Shown here: piece after piece, positions 62,281 through 64,000 of the stretch
How positions within the stretch are numbered: position 1 is the first letter of the stretch
Layout of the letters: each line of letters starts with the position of its first letter
Assembly (NCBI GenBank): GCA_047602645.1
Contig: JASGGU010000001.1
Coordinates: forward strand, 62,001 to 126,000
Length of the DNA: 64,000 nt
Reading direction: 5' to 3'
Source of the DNA: JAEYFP01 sp047602645
Lineage (GTDB): Bacteria > Bacillota > Clostridia > Lachnospirales > Lachnospiraceae
The notes under the pieces: generated by a model
What the model saw: only the letters and a program-made list of their open reading frames with translations
The model's database searches: none
Told to the model about the DNA's origin: nothing
Position numbers and translations under genes: made by a program

Positions 62281-62688
62281 ATGCAGATAAAGAAGTATTC
62301 TTTTCCCCAACACGGAGACTTTAGGGGGAATCTGGTGGCAATTGAAGAGATAAAGGATATTCCATTTGAAATTAAACGCGTATATTACATGTATGATACA
62401 TTAAATCATGTTATTAGAGGAAAGCATGCACATAAGGAATTAGAACAGATATTAATTTGTATCCATGGTAGTTGTAAAATCCTGCTGGATGATGGAACAG
62501 AAAAAGAGGAGGTTGTTTTGGACAAGCCATTTGAAGGACTTTACCTTTCTGGGAATATATGGAGAGAAATGTATGGGTTTTCCGAGGGGGCCGTATTAAT
62601 GGTTTTGGCCTCCGCGTTATATAATGAAAATGACTATATCAGGGATTATGAGGAGTTTAAAAACACAAAATTAGGGAGACTCACATGA
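62281..62688 (+). CDS. fdtA: dTDP-4-keto-6-deoxyhexose 3,4-ketoisomerase
   Basis: A 135-residue cupin (WxcM-like) of the FdtA/QdtA family: FPQHGDFRGNLVAIE, IKRVYYMYDT, the metal/catalytic-type RGKHAHKELEQILICI with paired histidines, and WREMYGFSEGAVLMVLAS ending in NDYIRDYEEF. These enzymes turn dTDP-4-keto-6-deoxyglucose into the 3-keto sugar that an aminotransferase converts into dTDP-Fuc3N or Qui3N. FdtA and QdtA cannot be told apart by eye, so the symbol is tentative. The aminotransferase could be the gene at 37178 or one beyond the window. It overlaps the next gene (ATGA). Confidence 0.88.
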   Translation: MQIKKYSFPQHGDFRGNLVAIEEIKDIPFEIKRVYYMYDTLNHVIRGKHAHKELEQILICIHGSCKILLDDGTEKEEVVLDKPFEGLYLSGNIWREMYGFSEGAVLMVLASALYNENDYIRDYEEFKNTKLGRLT

Positions 62689-63748
62689 CAAATATAATTA
62701 AGAGAGAAAGGTTGGTCACACTTGATATTATAAGAATATTGTTGGCTTTTTGTGTGTTTTTATTTCATTCCAATATACATATGGGCATCACATATGGAGT
62801 ATTAACGCCATTCATATCACAGTGTGCAATATTTATGGTTGCATTTTTTATTTTATCAGGTTTTGCGATTTATTACAATTATTATGACATCAATTTAAAC
62901 AATATAAAAAATATGGTTCCCTTTTATGTTAGAAGGTTAGTGGGAATATACCCACTATATATTTTTATTTATCTTCTTTTTTTAATCTTTAAAAACACGC
63001 TGTCTATTAAGCGAAATATATTAATAGCACCGGTTGAACTATTGCTGATGCAATCCTACTTTGATGGTTCCTTTCCAATCTTACATAATGGAGGAACATG
63101 GTTTATTTCTTGCCTATTTTTTTGTTATTTTATGTTTCCTTTTTTAAAAAATATATTAGTGCAAATAAAAAAAAAATACTATTATTGATTATTTTGATTT
63201 TTATATGTGGCCTTTCTCCAATAGTTGTTCATAAATTTCAGTTTAGTATAATTTATGCAAATCCTTTTTTTCGGTTATTAGAGTTTTGCTCTGGTATGAT
63301 ATTGGCAGATTTATTTATAAAAATGAAAAAAAGACCAAGCAGATTATTAGTAATTTTTTTATTATTAGAATTTTGCGGTTTTATAATCGCTATAACATAT
63401 TTACATTATTTCAAATTAGGAGATTATAAAATATATGTTTTTATTGCAATGCCAGTATTTTTAATTATTATTTATCAGCTTGCTCGGCTAAATAGTAGTA
63501 AATTCGCACAGCAAATTTTAACAAATTCCTTAATACAGTATTTAAGTAAGATTTCTTATGCATTTTTTTTGGGACAATTCTTTACATGGGATTTAACAAA
63601 CTTTTTGCAATCAAATACATCTTGGTTTGAAAATGCTACAAATATTAAGTTGATACTCGTCTCATTAACAATATGTATGATTATTACGATATTAATGCAT
63701 GAATTAATAGAAAAACCAGTATTAAAAATACTAAAAACAATTAGCTAA
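62685..63748 (+). pseudogene. Acyltransferase-3 gene split by a frameshift at ten A
   Basis: The first part (167 codons) begins RLVTLDIIRILLAFCVFLFHS, with the family Arg-His pattern, and stops at 63186-63188. A second frame (from 63098 by overlap, active from about 63177) continues with KKKILLLIILIF and ends 63748 with LMHELIEKPVLKIL, the normal family end. The break sits on ten A at 63167-63176; one more A, or two fewer, joins both frames into one 353-residue-size protein with about ten helices. It could be a broken gene, a phase-variable gene, or one rescued by transcriptional slippage; an assembly error is possible. Confidence 0.82.
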
Positions 63749-64000
63749 AATAAATTCGGCAATTACAATGAATTGGAAATTATTCAGCGCAAACAAGTGA
63801 TTTTGTTTTAAGCAGACATTATCTACGAAGTTCCATTTTTGTATCTAAATGGAATATGATAATATTAGCAAGGTGGAAGAAGATTGCTTATTTACATCTA
63901 TTAGCTTATAATAGTGAGTGCCTAGATGTAAAGTATTTGGGAAATATTATGTTTGGGAAAGTATTAATGTAGATGAAGAAAATATAAATTGATGTGTTTG
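63749..64000. other. AT-rich region without a recognisable gene
   Basis: These 252 bases are AT-rich. A frame open from about 63772 to the stop at 63970 reads DFVLSRHYLRSS ... WKKIAYLHLLAYNSE on the plus strand but has no credible start codon with a ribosome site and no family I can name. It may be the remnant of another glycan gene. I see no terminator directly after the split acyltransferase. Confidence 0.5.

Noticed and set aside
1..64000. CRISPR array, insertion sequence, integrase, tRNA or rRNA
   Set aside because: No regularly spaced repeats, transposase or integrase motifs, or RNA gene signatures were seen; the glycan locus looks horizontally shaped from composition and content but without visible mobility genes.

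Overview
The window looks like chromosomal DNA of a low-to-mid GC, spore-lineage Firmicute, most likely a Clostridia member of Lachnospiraceae type. The reasons are Gram-positive style AddAB instead of RecBCD, a CIRCE-controlled groESL operon, strong AGGAGG-type ribosome binding sites, a TPP-riboswitch ThiT importer, a CotH-family protein and protein sequences typical of gut anaerobes. I cannot name a genus. No tRNA, rRNA, CRISPR array, insertion sequence or phage gene was recognised.

Region 1 (1-28.2 kb) is mostly housekeeping. It holds the 3' part of purF followed by carA and carB, then the addB-addA recombination nuclease operon, a convergent thiT gene behind a TPP riboswitch, a small cell-surface group (a membrane-anchored unknown protein, a GT2 glycosyltransferase and an acyltransferase-3), the gltB-gltD glutamate synthase operon behind a leader terminator, a cluster of perfect hairpins, a GT2 glycosyltransferase on the minus strand, a membrane protein, and groES-groEL.

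Region 2 (28.3-37.0 kb) starts with a VTC-domain protein, a DUF4956 membrane protein and a CotH-family kinase-like protein in a tight operon. It continues into two large GT-C-like membrane proteins and ends with a convergent 790-residue YfhO/PTPS-related membrane protein.

Region 3 (37.1-63.8 kb) is a long, increasingly AT-rich surface-glycan locus. A sugar aminotransferase, a GNAT acetyltransferase and a decayed lipid-carrier glycosyltransferase come first, then dgt. Behind a near-consensus promoter follow a polyprenyl-phosphate sugar synthase with its GT-C partner, a nucleotide-sugar reductase, a DUF1919 protein, several GT2 and GT4 enzymes, acyltransferases, two related membrane proteins (one reduced), a GT10 fucosyltransferase, an MsbA/PglK-type ABC flippase, a second fucosyltransferase-like enzyme, a hexapeptide acetyltransferase, a GT2-GT61 fusion, and FdtA with a GNAT enzyme, which suggests dTDP-3-acetamido-sugar synthesis. 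The locus ends in an acyltransferase-3 gene split by a frameshift at a run of ten A.

Taken together, the second half appears to build, fucosylate, acylate and export a complex surface polysaccharide or lipid-linked oligosaccharide. The most notable signals are the poly-A frameshifts in two glycan genes, the VTC-DUF4956-CotH module beside GT-C proteins, the reduced paralogue of a membrane glycan protein, an inverted repeat over the addBA transcription start, and the layered expression platform of the thiT riboswitch.
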